The notes: generated from the letters alone by a model not told the origin. DNA of 44,257 nucleotides from Bradyrhizobium sp. CCBAU 51627 (GCF_028128765.1 NZ_LBJG01000013.1:1-44257), one strand, 5' to 3'; counted from the first letter of the stretch, positions 32,833 through 41,911 are shown. Translations and numbers: made by a program.

Positions 32833-33268
32833 TCTCGACACCTCCGGTCAGCCAGTTGACCCGCACCTCGTAGCCCATGCCCGGCCGCGCCAGTGCGATC
32901 GTCCCCCCGCAGGACATGCCCGACGGGAAGAAATCGATCGATCGCCCCGTCGCCCGATCGGCGCAGCGCGCGGCCAGCGTCGCCTGCACGACGACGTCGC
33001 GCGGCAAGCGGATGGTCTGTCCGGTGACGCCAGAGCGGATCGCGCGCGCCTCAGCATCCACCAGAGTTGCGACCCTGACCTGGCGGCGCAGCGCGGAATT
33101 GCGGTCGGATTTCAGCAGGGCCGCGGTTTCGACCGCATAGCTTTCGAGCTTTGCCCGTGTCGTCGCGTACGGGACTGCCGGCAGAATAATCGCCGCGAGC
33201 AGACCGATGATCGCAAGCACGCACAGGATCTCGATCAGCGCGAAGCCTTGTTGATCGAAGTCCTGCAC
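32810..33268 (-). CDS. gspH: Type II secretion minor pseudopilin GspH
   Basis: 152 residues from the GTG at 33268, 13 bases after the gspG stop; no clear ribosome-binding site is visible, so the start is tentative. The prepilin site is G8/F9 with Glu at +5 (Q-G-F-A-L-I-E-I), then L-C-V-L-A-I-I-G-L-L-A. The globular domain follows GspH/FimT style with a central region rich in beta strands and a Cys pair (C-A-D-R and M-S-C-G-G). GspH links the tip complex to the major pseudopilin. Codon use and spacing match the operon. Confidence 0.85.
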   Translation of the reverse strand: MQDFDQQGFALIEILCVLAIIGLLAAIILPAVPYATTRAKLESYAVETAALLKSDRNSALRRQVRVATLVDAEARAIRSGVTGQTIRLPRDVVVQATLAARCADRATGRSIDFFPSGMSCGGTIALARPGMGYEVRVNWLTGGVEIVPQKLL

Positions 33269-33281
33269 ATCACAATCTGGT

Positions 33282-33734
33282 TCAGCGCGCGCCGCTGACA
33301 ATGTCGGTCGCCGTTCCACTGCCGCCTTCCTGACCGTCTGATCCGAGCGAGATGATCTCGTAGGGCGCGTTCGCACCCGGCGACCGATAGACATAGCCAT
33401 GGCCCCAGGGATCGTTGGGCACCACACCGCCGCGCAAATAAGGTCCGTTCCAGCCGGCCTGGTTGTTGCTCCGCGTCAGCCCGGTGAGACCTTCATTCGA
33501 GGTCGGATAGCGGCCGAGATCGAGATAATAGAGATCGAGCGCGCTGGAGAAGCTCTCGATCTGGATTTTCGCCGCCTTGGCCTTGGACTCGCTGAGATAG
33601 TTCAACACCCGCGGGCCGACCAGCGCCATGATCATGCCGATGATGGTGATGACGACGAGCATCTCGACCAGGGTGAAGCCGGCCTCTCCTCCTCCGCGCC
33701 GCCGGCGGCGCTTCGACGATGGATGTCTGGTCAC
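33282..33734 (-). CDS. gspG: Type II secretion major pseudopilin GspG
   Basis: 150 residues from a GTG. A basic leader with five consecutive Arg precedes the prepilin site G19/F20 with Glu at +5 (A-G-F-T-L-V-E-M). The conserved helix runs through V-I-T-I-I-G-M-I-M-A-L-V-G-P. The C-terminal region has the GspG hallmarks L-G-R-Y-P-T, W-N-G-P-Y-L, N-D-P-W-G-H-G-Y and S-L-G-S-D-G, including the calcium-site loop. It polymerises into the pseudopilus that drives substrate through the secretin. It lies 27 bp after gspF. Confidence 0.96.
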   Translation of the reverse strand: MTRHPSSKRRRRRGGGEAGFTLVEMLVVITIIGMIMALVGPRVLNYLSESKAKAAKIQIESFSSALDLYYLDLGRYPTSNEGLTGLTRSNNQAGWNGPYLRGGVVPNDPWGHGYVYRSPGANAPYEIISLGSDGQEGGSGTATDIVSGAR

Positions 33735-33761
33735 TTCAAGCCCCTCCCGTTACCTTGTCGT

Positions 33762-34973
33762 CTAACCGACGATCTGGCTCACCGACATCAGCGCCGTCAT
33801 TACCGACGTGATCAGGCCGCCGACGACCAGCGAGATCGCGATGATCGCCGCGGGCCCCGCAATTCCAACCGCGCGGTCCAGCGTGCGCTGCAGCTTGGCC
33901 TCGTAGAATTCGGCGACGCGGCCGGACAGCATCGGCAATTGTCCGGTCTCATCGCCCAGTCTCAGCATGCGCACCGCCATCGGCGGCAACGCCTCGGTCT
34001 CGGCGAGCGCATCAGAGAGTTTTGAGCCATGCCGGACACGGTCGGCGGCATCGCTCCAGACCGTGGATGATCCTGTCGTCGCCATCATGTCGACCAGGAT
34101 GCGCAGCGTGTTGGTGAGGTTGACGCCGCTGCCGAGCAGCAGGCCGAGATTGCGGCAGAACAGCGCCGTGCGATAGGCGCCCATCACGTTGCGGATCGCC
34201 GGCGCCTTCGTGAATGCGTTGGTGATGCCGCGGCGAACCCGCTCCTGTCGCAACAGCAGCCAGGCGGCCGTGATAAACGCAGCAAGGCCCGCCAGCACGA
34301 CATCGGAATTGCCGCGCAGAAACGTCGAGATGTTCAGGAACACGCCGACAACAGGATCGACCTTGGCGCCAAAGTCTTGGAGGACGCTGGCGAACTGCGG
34401 CAGCACGAAGGTCAGGAAGAACAGCAGCACGCATCCGGCCGCGCCGAGCACAAAGATCGGATAGCGGATCGCATCCGTGAGGCGCCGCCTCAGTGCCTCG
34501 CCCCGCGCACGCTCGCCGGCGAGCACCTCCAGCACCTGGTCAAGCGACCCCGACGCTTCGCCGACCCGCACCAGCGCGACATACATGGGCGGAAACAGCC
34601 CCTCGTGGCGCGCCAAGGCCTCGCCAAAGCTCTCGCCGGAGACGACTCGCGCGCGGATGTCGACAACGACGGGCCGCAACCGTCCGAAATCCGGATCGGC
34701 GGCGAGCAGCTCGAGGCCATCATTGATGCGGGCGCCGGCGCGCAGCAGCAACGCCAGATCGCGGGTGAAGATGGTGACGTCTTCCGGCTTCGGCCTGTTG
34801 AAGAGGCTGAGTGCGCCGCGCGCTGCACCGCCCTCCTCGGGCGTCACGTTGTCAACCAGCACCAAGCCGAGCCGCTCGATCCGCTGCGCCACGTCGCCCG
34901 GTGCCGACGCGGCGATGGCCCCGGAGACCAGTTCGCCGTTGGCATTGAGCGCGCGGTAGCGATAGTTCGGCAT
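33762..34973 (-). CDS. gspF: Type II secretion inner-membrane platform protein GspF
   Basis: 403 residues starting M-P-N-Y-R-Y-R-A, typical for the family. It has two GspF domains, about 70-190 and 270-395. The first has F-T-R-D-L-A-L-L-L-R-A-G near 69 and G-E-A-S-G-S-L-D near 138; the second repeats these as F-C-R-N-L-G-L-L-L-G-S-G and G-D-E-T-G-Q-L. Three membrane segments lie near 170-190, 220-240 and 370-395. It couples the GspE ATPase to pseudopilus assembly. It sits 21 bp after gspE in the same operon. Confidence 0.95.
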   Translation of the reverse strand: MPNYRYRALNANGELVSGAIAASAPGDVAQRIERLGLVLVDNVTPEEGGAARGALSLFNRPKPEDVTIFTRDLALLLRAGARINDGLELLAADPDFGRLRPVVVDIRARVVSGESFGEALARHEGLFPPMYVALVRVGEASGSLDQVLEVLAGERARGEALRRRLTDAIRYPIFVLGAAGCVLLFFLTFVLPQFASVLQDFGAKVDPVVGVFLNISTFLRGNSDVVLAGLAAFITAAWLLLRQERVRRGITNAFTKAPAIRNVMGAYRTALFCRNLGLLLGSGVNLTNTLRILVDMMATTGSSTVWSDAADRVRHGSKLSDALAETEALPPMAVRMLRLGDETGQLPMLSGRVAEFYEAKLQRTLDRAVGIAGPAAIIAISLVVGGLITSVMTALMSVSQIVG

Positions 34974-34994
34974 GATTCCTAGCTCATTTGAGCG

Positions 34995-36683
34995 TTAGCG
35001 CATCGTCGTGACGCGGAAGACCTCGGACACCGTCGTCAATCCGGCCCGGCATTTGGCGACGGCATCCTCCAGCATCGTCGTCATGCCGCCGCGCATCGCG
35101 GCTGCGTCGATGGCATGGGAGTCGGTCTGTGGCCCGATCAGCGTGCGCACCTCGTCGGACATTTCGAGGATCTCGAACACGCCGTTGCGCCCACGATAGC
35201 CGGTGCCGCCGCAGCGCTCGCAACCGCCGGCCTCGTGCAAGACCTCGCCGCACTTGAAGCCGATCATTGCAAAGCGCGGATCCCTGGCAAGATCGGCCTC
35301 GGTCAGCGCGTGCGGCACCTTGCAGCGGTCGCACAGCATGCGCACCAGGCGCTGCGCCACCACCGCACGCAGCGTCGACCTGAGCAGGAAGCCCTCGATG
35401 CCGAGATCAATCAGGCGCGGCACGGCGGCAGCCGCCGTCTCGGTGTGCAGCGTCGTCAACACCAGATGGCCGGTGAGCGCGGCATGGATCGCGATATGTG
35501 CCGTCTCTGAATCGCGGACCTCGCCGACCATGATGACATCAGGGTCCTGACGCACGAAGGCGCGCATGGCGGAGGCAAAGGTCAAGCCGATCGAGGGCTT
35601 CACCTGGGACTGGTTAATACCAGGAATTTCGTACTCGACGGGATCCTCGATCGTGAGGATCTTGCGCGACGGCTCGTTGAGGATCGACAGCATAGTTGCA
35701 AGCGTCGTGGTCTTGCCGCTGCCGGTGGGCCCGGTGATCACGATCATGCCATGCGGCATTGCAAGCAGGCGCGTCATCACGCTCTCGTCGCGAGTCCGCA
35801 GACCGAGCTTGCTCATCTCGAGCAGGCCGCGATCGCGCGGCAACAGGCGGATCACGGCGCTCTCGCCGTGCTGCGTCGGCATGGTTGCGACCCGGATGTC
35901 GATTTCGTTGCGCCCGACGCGCACGCGCGCCGCGCCGTCCTGCGGCAGGCGGCGCTCGGCGATGTTGAGGCTGGCGAGAATCTTGATGCGCGAGATCAGC
36001 GCTTGCGGCGGAATGCCTTGCGGCGAAGGCAGCGCACGCAATAGGCCATCGACGCGCATGCGCACGGTGAGCCCGGAGCGGAACGGCTCGACATGAATAT
36101 CACTGGCGCGCAGATCCAACGCACGCTCCAACAGGTCGTTGAGCGCCCGCACCACCGGCGCACCGCTGGCGAGGTCTCGCAGGCTCTCGATATCGTCTTC
36201 GGATCGCTGCGCCGAGCTCCTGCCGCTCTCGTCGGCATTTGCGTCATCGGCATCGGCCCGCTGATCGAGGACCGTCGTAATATCCTCATATGACGCGACT
36301 ACGACATCGACTGTCGTTCCGAACACAATCTCGGCCGCGCGCATGGCGGCCGTATCGGACGGATCGGCGACCGCCAGTCGGAGAGCGCCGTTCGGCGCGC
36401 TGAAGGGAAAGATCGTGGATTCACGCAGGAATCGCCGCGAAAAGCCGTCCAGGCGAGGCGTGGTTGTGAGCAGTTGTGGAAGACCGAGCCGTGGCAGACC
36501 AAAATATTCCGAGACTTCGTCGGCAAAGTCGGCTGCGGAGAGATCGGTTGCTTCCCAGAACTCGCGCAAGGGACGCGCGAGCATGGTCGTTCCTGAGGTC
36601 TCCAGACGGGCATGCGCCCGCGGCGGCAGCGAATATTTTTCGAGAAGGTGCAGCCGGAAGCTATCGGCGGAGCGGTCTTGCAT
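34995..36683 (-). CDS. gspE: Type II secretion ATPase GspE
   Basis: 562 residues from the ATG at 36683; an upstream in-frame GTG at 36776 would add 31 residues and has no better site. An N-terminal GspE domain (about 55-130) precedes the ATPase. Motifs are Walker A G-P-T-G-S-G-K-T-T near 318, an Asp box near T-I-E-D-P-V-E-Y, Walker B D-P-D-V-I-M-V-G-E-V-R-D and the His box L-T-T-L-H-T. A four-cysteine zinc site lies between about 445 and 490 (C-D-R-C ... C-E-R-C). It powers pseudopilus extension from the cytoplasm and heads the gspE-F-G-H-I-J-K-L-M operon, divergent from gspD. Confidence 0.95.
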   Translation of the reverse strand: MQDRSADSFRLHLLEKYSLPPRAHARLETSGTTMLARPLREFWEATDLSAADFADEVSEYFGLPRLGLPQLLTTTPRLDGFSRRFLRESTIFPFSAPNGALRLAVADPSDTAAMRAAEIVFGTTVDVVVASYEDITTVLDQRADADDANADESGRSSAQRSEDDIESLRDLASGAPVVRALNDLLERALDLRASDIHVEPFRSGLTVRMRVDGLLRALPSPQGIPPQALISRIKILASLNIAERRLPQDGAARVRVGRNEIDIRVATMPTQHGESAVIRLLPRDRGLLEMSKLGLRTRDESVMTRLLAMPHGMIVITGPTGSGKTTTLATMLSILNEPSRKILTIEDPVEYEIPGINQSQVKPSIGLTFASAMRAFVRQDPDVIMVGEVRDSETAHIAIHAALTGHLVLTTLHTETAAAAVPRLIDLGIEGFLLRSTLRAVVAQRLVRMLCDRCKVPHALTEADLARDPRFAMIGFKCGEVLHEAGGCERCGGTGYRGRNGVFEILEMSDEVRTLIGPQTDSHAIDAAAMRGGMTTMLEDAVAKCRAGLTTVSEVFRVTTMR

Positions 36684-36820
36684 TGCATTCACAGCACGCA
36701 CCTTGTTGTTCGATTGCACCGGCTTCCGAGTGTCACGGCGGTCCTTTAGCCTTGATATATTTCTTGGCCATAACACTATCGTGGCGCAAATGATCGAGCG
36801 TCCGAGCCAAGGGGGATCGG
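36684..36820. promoter_or_regulatory. Divergent promoter region of gspE and gspD
   Basis: A 137-bp gap, locally AT-rich at 36750-36780, must hold the promoters of both T2SS transcripts. For gspD a weak candidate is TTGATA at 36752-36757 with CACTAT 16 bases later. The gspD start has GGGGGATCGG directly upstream as a ribosome-binding site. Confidence 0.35.
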
Positions 36821-39199
36821 ATGCAATTTCCAGTCACTTCCAGCGTTAACAGGCGTATTTTGTTTGACGTGGTCCAGCCGCTTTTGCGCCGCCGCTCAGC
36901 ATTGACTGGAACGCTTCTCCTGTTGTCCTCCGCCTTCCTGCTCACGGCCTGCATCGTTACCGCTGACCAGTCGGTCGAAGCCGACCCCAGGGATCCGCGC
37001 CCCCAGGATATTGCCGACAAGATCCGCGCACTCGACCTTCAACCGCGGCAGCCTGCCGACACGGGAGCAAGCGGGATCGGCCAGGCGAAAGCGTCGAAAC
37101 CCGCGATCTATCTGGGCGATGGTTCAACGCCGCAAGGCGGCGCGCTGGCCGAACGCGAAGATGGCGGCGGTAGCGGTTACGATCTCAATTTCGAGAACGC
37201 CCCCGTGGCGACCGTCGCAAAGGTCATCCTTGGCGACGTCCTCAATGTCGGCTACACGATCGATCCTCGCGTGCAGGGAACCGTAACACTTGCCTCGGTG
37301 CGTCCGATCCAGAAGGCTGATGCGATCTACGTTCTGGAGAATGCGCTGCGCATGTCTGGCGTGGCGCTGGTGCACGACCGCACCGGCTATCGCCTGTTGC
37401 CGGCGCCGGAGGCCGGCCCGGGCGGGCTCGACCGTTCGGCGAGCACCGAGGCCGGCCAGGGCATCACGGTCGTGCCGCTGCGCTACACTTCGGCGCAAAA
37501 CATCTTCAAGCTGCTCGACGCCTTCGGCGTGAAGGCATCGACCATGCGCCCCGACAATTCCCGCAACACCCTGATCGTCAGCGGCAGCGGAACGGATCGC
37601 GCGACCGCAGTCGATACGATTCTGTCATTCGACGCCGACTGGATGCGAGGTCAGTCGGTTGGCATCTTCCCGGTGCGCAATTCCTCGCCGGAGCCCGTTA
37701 TCGCCGAGATCGAGAAGATCATGGATTCCGGCGAAGGAGGCATGAGCCAGAATGTGATCAAGCTCCAGCCGATCTCGCGGCTCAGCTCGATCCTCGTCGT
37801 GTCTCAGAAGCCGGAATATCTGAGGCGCGCGCAGACCTGGATTGCACGGCTCGACCGCTCCGACACCGACGGCGTGAACCTGAAATCCTATCCGCTGCGC
37901 TACGGCAATTCCAAGCTGGTCGTGGCGATGCTGGACGAGATGCTGTTCGGCCAGAGCGCGACGAGTGGCTCGACGCTCGACAATGCCTCGAGCCAGGTCG
38001 CGCCAGGGGCCGGCATCGCGACGTCGTCCTCCGGTCCGGTCGCGGCGCTGAGCGCCCTGCCGACCGCCGCGGCAGGTGCTGCGACGCCGGTCACGGGACC
38101 GGCGGGCTCGGCATTCAGCGCCCGCCTCACTCCCGCCGCGGCAATGCCGGCCCAGGACAATAGCCTCACTGGACCCTCCGGCAGCGGTGCAAAGCCCGGC
38201 GTCAACGGCATCCTGCAGAACGTGCGCATCACCGCCGACGTCACCAACAATGCCGTTCTCGTCTATGCCAATCAGGACGCGCAGCGCATCGTCGAGCAGA
38301 CCATCCGCCAGATCGACCGGCCGCAGCGCCAGATCGCGATCGAGGCGACGATCGCCGAGGTGACGCTGAACGACCAGCTGAATTACGGCGTGCAATACTT
38401 CCTGGCGAGCAAGAAGGGCTCGATCTCCAACACCATCTCCGGCGTCAGCAATGCCGCGACTGTTGGCAGTGGCGCCGTGGAAACAGCATCCAGCGCCGTC
38501 AATGCTGCCTCCGGCGCGCTGCTCGGTCGCGTGCTGCCGGGCTTCAACTTCCTGGTCGGCGCGGAGAACTCGCCGCGCGTCATTCTCGACGCGCTGCACG
38601 GCGTCACCAACGTCAAGGTGCTGTCGAACCCGTCGCTGGTGGTGCTGGACAACCAGCCGGCGACCTTGCAGGTCGGCGACCAGGTGCCGTTCTCGACCGG
38701 CACCGCGACCGTGTTGACCGCCAACAACACTGTGGTCAACACCATCGACTACAAGAACACCGGCATCATCCTGCGCGTGCTGCCGCGCGCCAATGCCAAC
38801 GGCAATGTCGTGCTCGACATCGAGCAGGAGATCTCGAGCGTGGCCCCCGGCAGCGCCAACTCGCTGACGCCGACGATCTCGCAGCGCCGGGTCAAGAGCT
38901 CGATCGCGGTGACCAGCGGCCAGACCGTGCTGCTCGCCGGCCTGATCAGCGAGACCGAGAACAGGCAGCGCCAGGGAATTCCAGTTCTCGACTCCATTCC
39001 CGGCATGGGCGATGCCTTCTCGCACCAGACCAACGCGCGCGCACGCACCGAGTTGATCCTGTTCATCCGTCCGACCGTGATCAAGGACAGTGTCGATGCG
39101 CACGTCATCGCCGAGGAGATGCGCAGCAAGATGAACGGCCGTCTGGTTGGAATCAGCAATCCGGTGGTCACCGTCAGCCCGCCCAAGGCCGCGCGCTGA
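36821..39199 (+). CDS. gspD: Type II secretion secretin GspD, lipoprotein form
   Basis: 792 residues. A long signal peptide ends in the lipobox L-T-A-C with Cys44, so the secretin itself is predicted to be lipidated, as in HxcQ. Then come N0 (about 118-195, Y-D-L-N-F-E-N-A-P), N1 (about 205-275), N2 (about 285-345) and N3. N3 is split by an Ala/Pro/Ser/Gly-rich insert at about 375-465. The secretin domain (about 500-770) has V-L-S-N-P-S-L-V-V-L-D-N near 605, V-G-D-Q-V-P-F near 623 and V-L-L-A-G-L-I near 705. There is no obvious extra C-terminal S-domain. It forms the outer-membrane channel and is transcribed away from the other gsp genes, followed by the peptidase gene. Confidence 0.95.
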   Translation: MQFPVTSSVNRRILFDVVQPLLRRRSALTGTLLLLSSAFLLTACIVTADQSVEADPRDPRPQDIADKIRALDLQPRQPADTGASGIGQAKASKPAIYLGDGSTPQGGALAEREDGGGSGYDLNFENAPVATVAKVILGDVLNVGYTIDPRVQGTVTLASVRPIQKADAIYVLENALRMSGVALVHDRTGYRLLPAPEAGPGGLDRSASTEAGQGITVVPLRYTSAQNIFKLLDAFGVKASTMRPDNSRNTLIVSGSGTDRATAVDTILSFDADWMRGQSVGIFPVRNSSPEPVIAEIEKIMDSGEGGMSQNVIKLQPISRLSSILVVSQKPEYLRRAQTWIARLDRSDTDGVNLKSYPLRYGNSKLVVAMLDEMLFGQSATSGSTLDNASSQVAPGAGIATSSSGPVAALSALPTAAAGAATPVTGPAGSAFSARLTPAAAMPAQDNSLTGPSGSGAKPGVNGILQNVRITADVTNNAVLVYANQDAQRIVEQTIRQIDRPQRQIAIEATIAEVTLNDQLNYGVQYFLASKKGSISNTISGVSNAATVGSGAVETASSAVNAASGALLGRVLPGFNFLVGAENSPRVILDALHGVTNVKVLSNPSLVVLDNQPATLQVGDQVPFSTGTATVLTANNTVVNTIDYKNTGIILRVLPRANANGNVVLDIEQEISSVAPGSANSLTPTISQRRVKSSIAVTSGQTVLLAGLISETENRQRQGIPVLDSIPGMGDAFSHQTNARARTELILFIRPTVIKDSVDAHVIAEEMRSKMNGRLVGISNPVVTVSPPKAAR

Positions 39200-39203
39200 C
39201 GAG

Positions 39204-39800
39204 GTGACCGGGGAAGATGCGCATGACAGGATACGCGCTCCGCTGGCGCTCAGCTTCGCGGTGCTCATCGGCGTATTCTCGAGCCTCGTCACGGCGCCGG
39301 CCGCGGAAGGCCTCTATGGTGCCTTCCTGGCCGCTCTGATGCTCGCCATCGCGGCGAACGATGCCCGCCACTATCTGATCCCGAACGAGCTGACCGCCGC
39401 CGCCTTCGCGCTCGCCCTGCTCCGCGGCGCCGCCGTCGTGCCCGATGCAGGCGTCCGGGCACTGCTCTGGCCGGTCGTGCGCGCCGTAGCCGTGGCGCTT
39501 CCGCTGCTGCTCCTGATGCTGGCCTATCGGCACTGGCGCGGCCGCGACGGGCTCGGGCTGGGCGACGTCAAGCTCGCCGCCGTCTGCGGGGCCTGGCTCG
39601 ATCTTGCGACTGCGGCCGCGGTGATCGAGCTTGCGGCGCTGCTGGCGATCGGCGCTTATGTCGCCGCCGCCGTGCTGCAAAGGAAAGCGCTCCGCGGGAC
39701 CGCATTCCTGCCGTTCGGACTGTTCCTGGCACCGTCGATCTGGATCGGCTGGCTGGGCGAAACCTGGTATCTGAACTGGTTCGGCGGCTGGCCCGGCTAA
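39204..39800 (+). CDS. Prepilin peptidase (A24, GspO/CpaA-like short form)
   Basis: 198 residues from the GTG at 39204, 4 bases after the gspD stop. This aspartic peptidase of the inner membrane cleaves the pseudopilin leaders. The two catalytic aspartates are Asp53 in A-N-D-A-R-H-Y-L-I-P-N and the one in G-L-G-L-G-D-V-K-L-A near 120. About six membrane helices are visible. It lacks the N-terminal cytoplasmic methyltransferase domain and zinc cysteines of full-length GspO/PilD, so pseudopilins here may go unmethylated or be methylated by another enzyme. The coupling to gspD suggests dedication to this secretion system. Confidence 0.88.
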   Translation: MTGEDAHDRIRAPLALSFAVLIGVFSSLVTAPAAEGLYGAFLAALMLAIAANDARHYLIPNELTAAAFALALLRGAAVVPDAGVRALLWPVVRAVAVALPLLLLMLAYRHWRGRDGLGLGDVKLAAVCGAWLDLATAAAVIELAALLAIGAYVAAAVLQRKALRGTAFLPFGLFLAPSIWIGWLGETWYLNWFGGWPG

Positions 39801-39811
39801 GACCCAATGCG

Positions 39812-39829
39812 ATCAGGACGAATCCTGAT
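39812..39829. terminator. Hairpin between convergent prepilin peptidase and Sel1 genes
   Basis: A perfect 7-bp stem ATCAGGA/TCCTGAT with loop CGAA lies 11 bases after the peptidase stop. No T-run follows on either strand, so it may be only a weak or Rho-aided terminator. Confidence 0.3.
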
Positions 39830-39911
39830 GGAGGCGCAACGCGCCGGCCCTGACCTCCTACTGTGCATGGGGTTGTTTTCGACTTTTTCGCCGAACCGAT
39901 CGGCGCTGGGG

Positions 39912-40451
39912 TCAACGCTCCCGGCTCGGCGCCCATTCCAGTGCCCGCAGGCGCGCCTCTGCGATCTCGCCACGCGTCATCTTGGTGGTGACGGCGTCGC
40001 GGATCCGGACCCGGGCTTCGCGCAGACGCGGCGGCGAGGCCGCGGCCGAGAGGTTCAGCCATTTCGAGGCTTCGACGATGTCCTGCGGTACGCCAAAGCC
40101 GCGATCGTAGAGCAGCCCCAGCGAATATTGCGCGCGGGCATCGCCCTGCTCTGCCGCTCGGCGGTACCACATCGCGGCTTCCGTGTAGTTCTGCGGCACG
40201 CCGCGGCCGGTCTCGAACAGGAAGCCGAGATAGGACTGCGCCGCAGCGTTTCCGCGCTCGGCGAGCGGAATGAAGACGCGGGACGCCGCCACGTAGTCCT
40301 GCCGCTGAAAGGCCGCCATGCCCTGGCCGAGGGACTGGGCGTGGACGGGGATCGCGGGCAGGAGCACAAGCACCGCGATAGCCCACCCGACCCGCCGCAA
40401 AAGCCCGGCCGGGCCCCGAAACTCGAGATCGCATCTGCTGAAGGACGTCAT
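39912..40451 (-). CDS. Exported Sel1-repeat (TPR-like) protein
   Basis: 179 residues from the ATG at 40451, with AAGGA upstream; an earlier in-frame start at 40565 lacks support. A signal peptide at about 20-38 ends in V-H-A-Q. Then come Sel1-like repeats of 36 residues: A-A-Q-S-Y-L-G-F-L-F-E-T-G-R-G-V-P near 70 and A-R-A-Q-Y-S-L-G-L-L-Y-D-R-G-F-G-V near 107, plus a degenerate first unit. Such proteins act as periplasmic scaffolds in signalling or stress response. It stands alone, convergent to the T2SS genes and divergent from the CoA-transferase gene. No partner can be named. Confidence 0.88.
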   Translation of the reverse strand: MTSFSRCDLEFRGPAGLLRRVGWAIAVLVLLPAIPVHAQSLGQGMAAFQRQDYVAASRVFIPLAERGNAAAQSYLGFLFETGRGVPQNYTEAAMWYRRAAEQGDARAQYSLGLLYDRGFGVPQDIVEASKWLNLSAAASPPRLREARVRIRDAVTTKMTRGEIAEARLRALEWAPSRER

Positions 40452-40692
40452 GCCGTTCCTTTCCCACACGCGCACAACACTAGTCTGGCGATGTGACGGA
40501 ATCCAGAGCGCCGGCTTCGATGCAGACGGGGCCGGCGCGTGAGCATCACCGCGGTCGTGAGACAACCTTCAGCCAGGCAGAGGCTCGTTCGACGAGATCT
40601 TCTCAAGTCGGCGCAATGCTGCCAGTCGATGCTTGCCGCATGATCTTTCGGCACTATGGTAGACCCGCAATCTGTTCCCGGAGCCAACCACG

Positions 40693-41886
40693 ATGCCGTT
40701 TCCTCACGCTTCCGAAGCCCTGTCGCGCTTCACCGTGCTCGATCTGACCCGCGTCCGCTCCGGGCCCACCTGCGTGCGGCAACTCGCGGATTGGGGTGCG
40801 ACCGTCATCAAGATCGACGCGCTGACCGAGGATTCCGGCGGCGAGCAGCCGGGCGGACCGCGGCGGGGCTCCGACTTCCAGAATTTGCACCGCAACAAGC
40901 GGGCGATCGCCTTGAACCTGAAGGACGCGCGCGGGCTCGCGGTGTTCAAACGGCTTGCCGCCAAGGCCGACGTCGTGGTCGAGAATTTCCGCCCCGACGT
41001 GAAGAAGAAGCTCGGCATCGACTATGAGAGCCTCTGCGCGATCAACCCGCGCATCGTCTATGGCAGCATTTCCGGCTTCGGCCAGGACGGCCCCTATCAC
41101 AAGCGGCCGGGTTTCGATCAGATCGCGCAGGGCATGGGCGGGCTGATGTCGATCACCGGCGCGCCGGGTCAAGGCCCGATGCGGGTCGGCATCCCGGTCG
41201 CCGATCTCGCCGCCGGCCTGTTCTGCGCCATGGGCGTTCTCACCGCGCTGCTCGAGCGTGAAGTTTCTGGCAAGGGCCAGTGGGTGCAGACCTCGTTGCT
41301 TCAGGCCCAGATCTTCATGCTCGACTTCCAGGCCGCGCGCTGGCTGATGGAAAAGGAAGTCGCCAGGCAGGCCGGTAACAACCACCCGACCAGCATCCCC
41401 ACGGGCGTGTTCAAGACCTCGGACGGCTATATCAACATCGCCACGACAGGAGGGCGGATCTGGGAGCGCTGCGCGCAGGCTGTCGGCGCCCCCGAACTCG
41501 TCACCAATCCCGACTACGCCACGGCACCGGCGCGCTCGAAGAACCGCGACGCCCTCAACGCCGAAATCGAGAAGCGCACGGTGACGAGGTCGACTGACAC
41601 CTGGGTCAGAGAGCTCAACGAGGCCGGCGTGCCCTGCGGGCCGATCTATGCCATCGACCAGATGTTCGAGGACGCGCAGGTCAAGCATCTCGGCATCGCG
41701 CAGGACGTCCCCAACGAAGAGGGCCGCCACATCCGCCTGGTCGGCCAGCCCGTGACGCTATCACGCACGCCGAGCAGGATGGTGGCGCGACCGCCGGACT
41801 TCGGCGAGCAGACCGACGAGGTGCTGAAGGAGTTCGGCTTCAGTACCGACGAGATCACGAAGCTCCGCGACGCCAAGGTAGTGTGA
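40693..41886 (+). CDS. CaiB/BaiF family (class III) CoA-transferase
   Basis: 397 residues, the normal length. Family motifs are visible: V-L-D-L-T-R-V-R-S-G-P near 15, N-K-R-A-I-A-L-N-L-K near 68, V-V-V-E-N-F-R-P near 95 and the catalytic Asp171 in G-I-P-V-A-D-L-A-A-G. These enzymes move CoA between carboxylic acids via an aspartyl anhydride, e.g. formyl-, carnitine- or dicarboxyl-CoA transfer. The exact acids cannot be read from the sequence. It is followed by a strong terminator and lies convergent to a tripartite tricarboxylate transporter, which might supply its acid substrate (inference). Confidence 0.9.
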   Translation: MPFPHASEALSRFTVLDLTRVRSGPTCVRQLADWGATVIKIDALTEDSGGEQPGGPRRGSDFQNLHRNKRAIALNLKDARGLAVFKRLAAKADVVVENFRPDVKKKLGIDYESLCAINPRIVYGSISGFGQDGPYHKRPGFDQIAQGMGGLMSITGAPGQGPMRVGIPVADLAAGLFCAMGVLTALLEREVSGKGQWVQTSLLQAQIFMLDFQAARWLMEKEVARQAGNNHPTSIPTGVFKTSDGYINIATTGGRIWERCAQAVGAPELVTNPDYATAPARSKNRDALNAEIEKRTVTRSTDTWVRELNEAGVPCGPIYAIDQMFEDAQVKHLGIAQDVPNEEGRHIRLVGQPVTLSRTPSRMVARPPDFGEQTDEVLKEFGFSTDEITKLRDAKVV

Positions 41887-41911
41887 GTGCCGCGCTTGAC
41901 ATCGCCAGAGG

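Noticed and set aside
37625..39292. 555-codon minus-strand frame opposite gspD, and similar frames at 23338-24630 and 25277-26512
   Set aside because: Each is antisense to a well-recognised gene and shows no known domain; typical of high third-position GC.
28208..39800. Type IV pilus cluster
   Set aside because: Gene set and order (secretin, GspE-M with four minor pseudopilins including GspK) match a type II secretion system; no PilT, PilQ or PilC-type extras are present.
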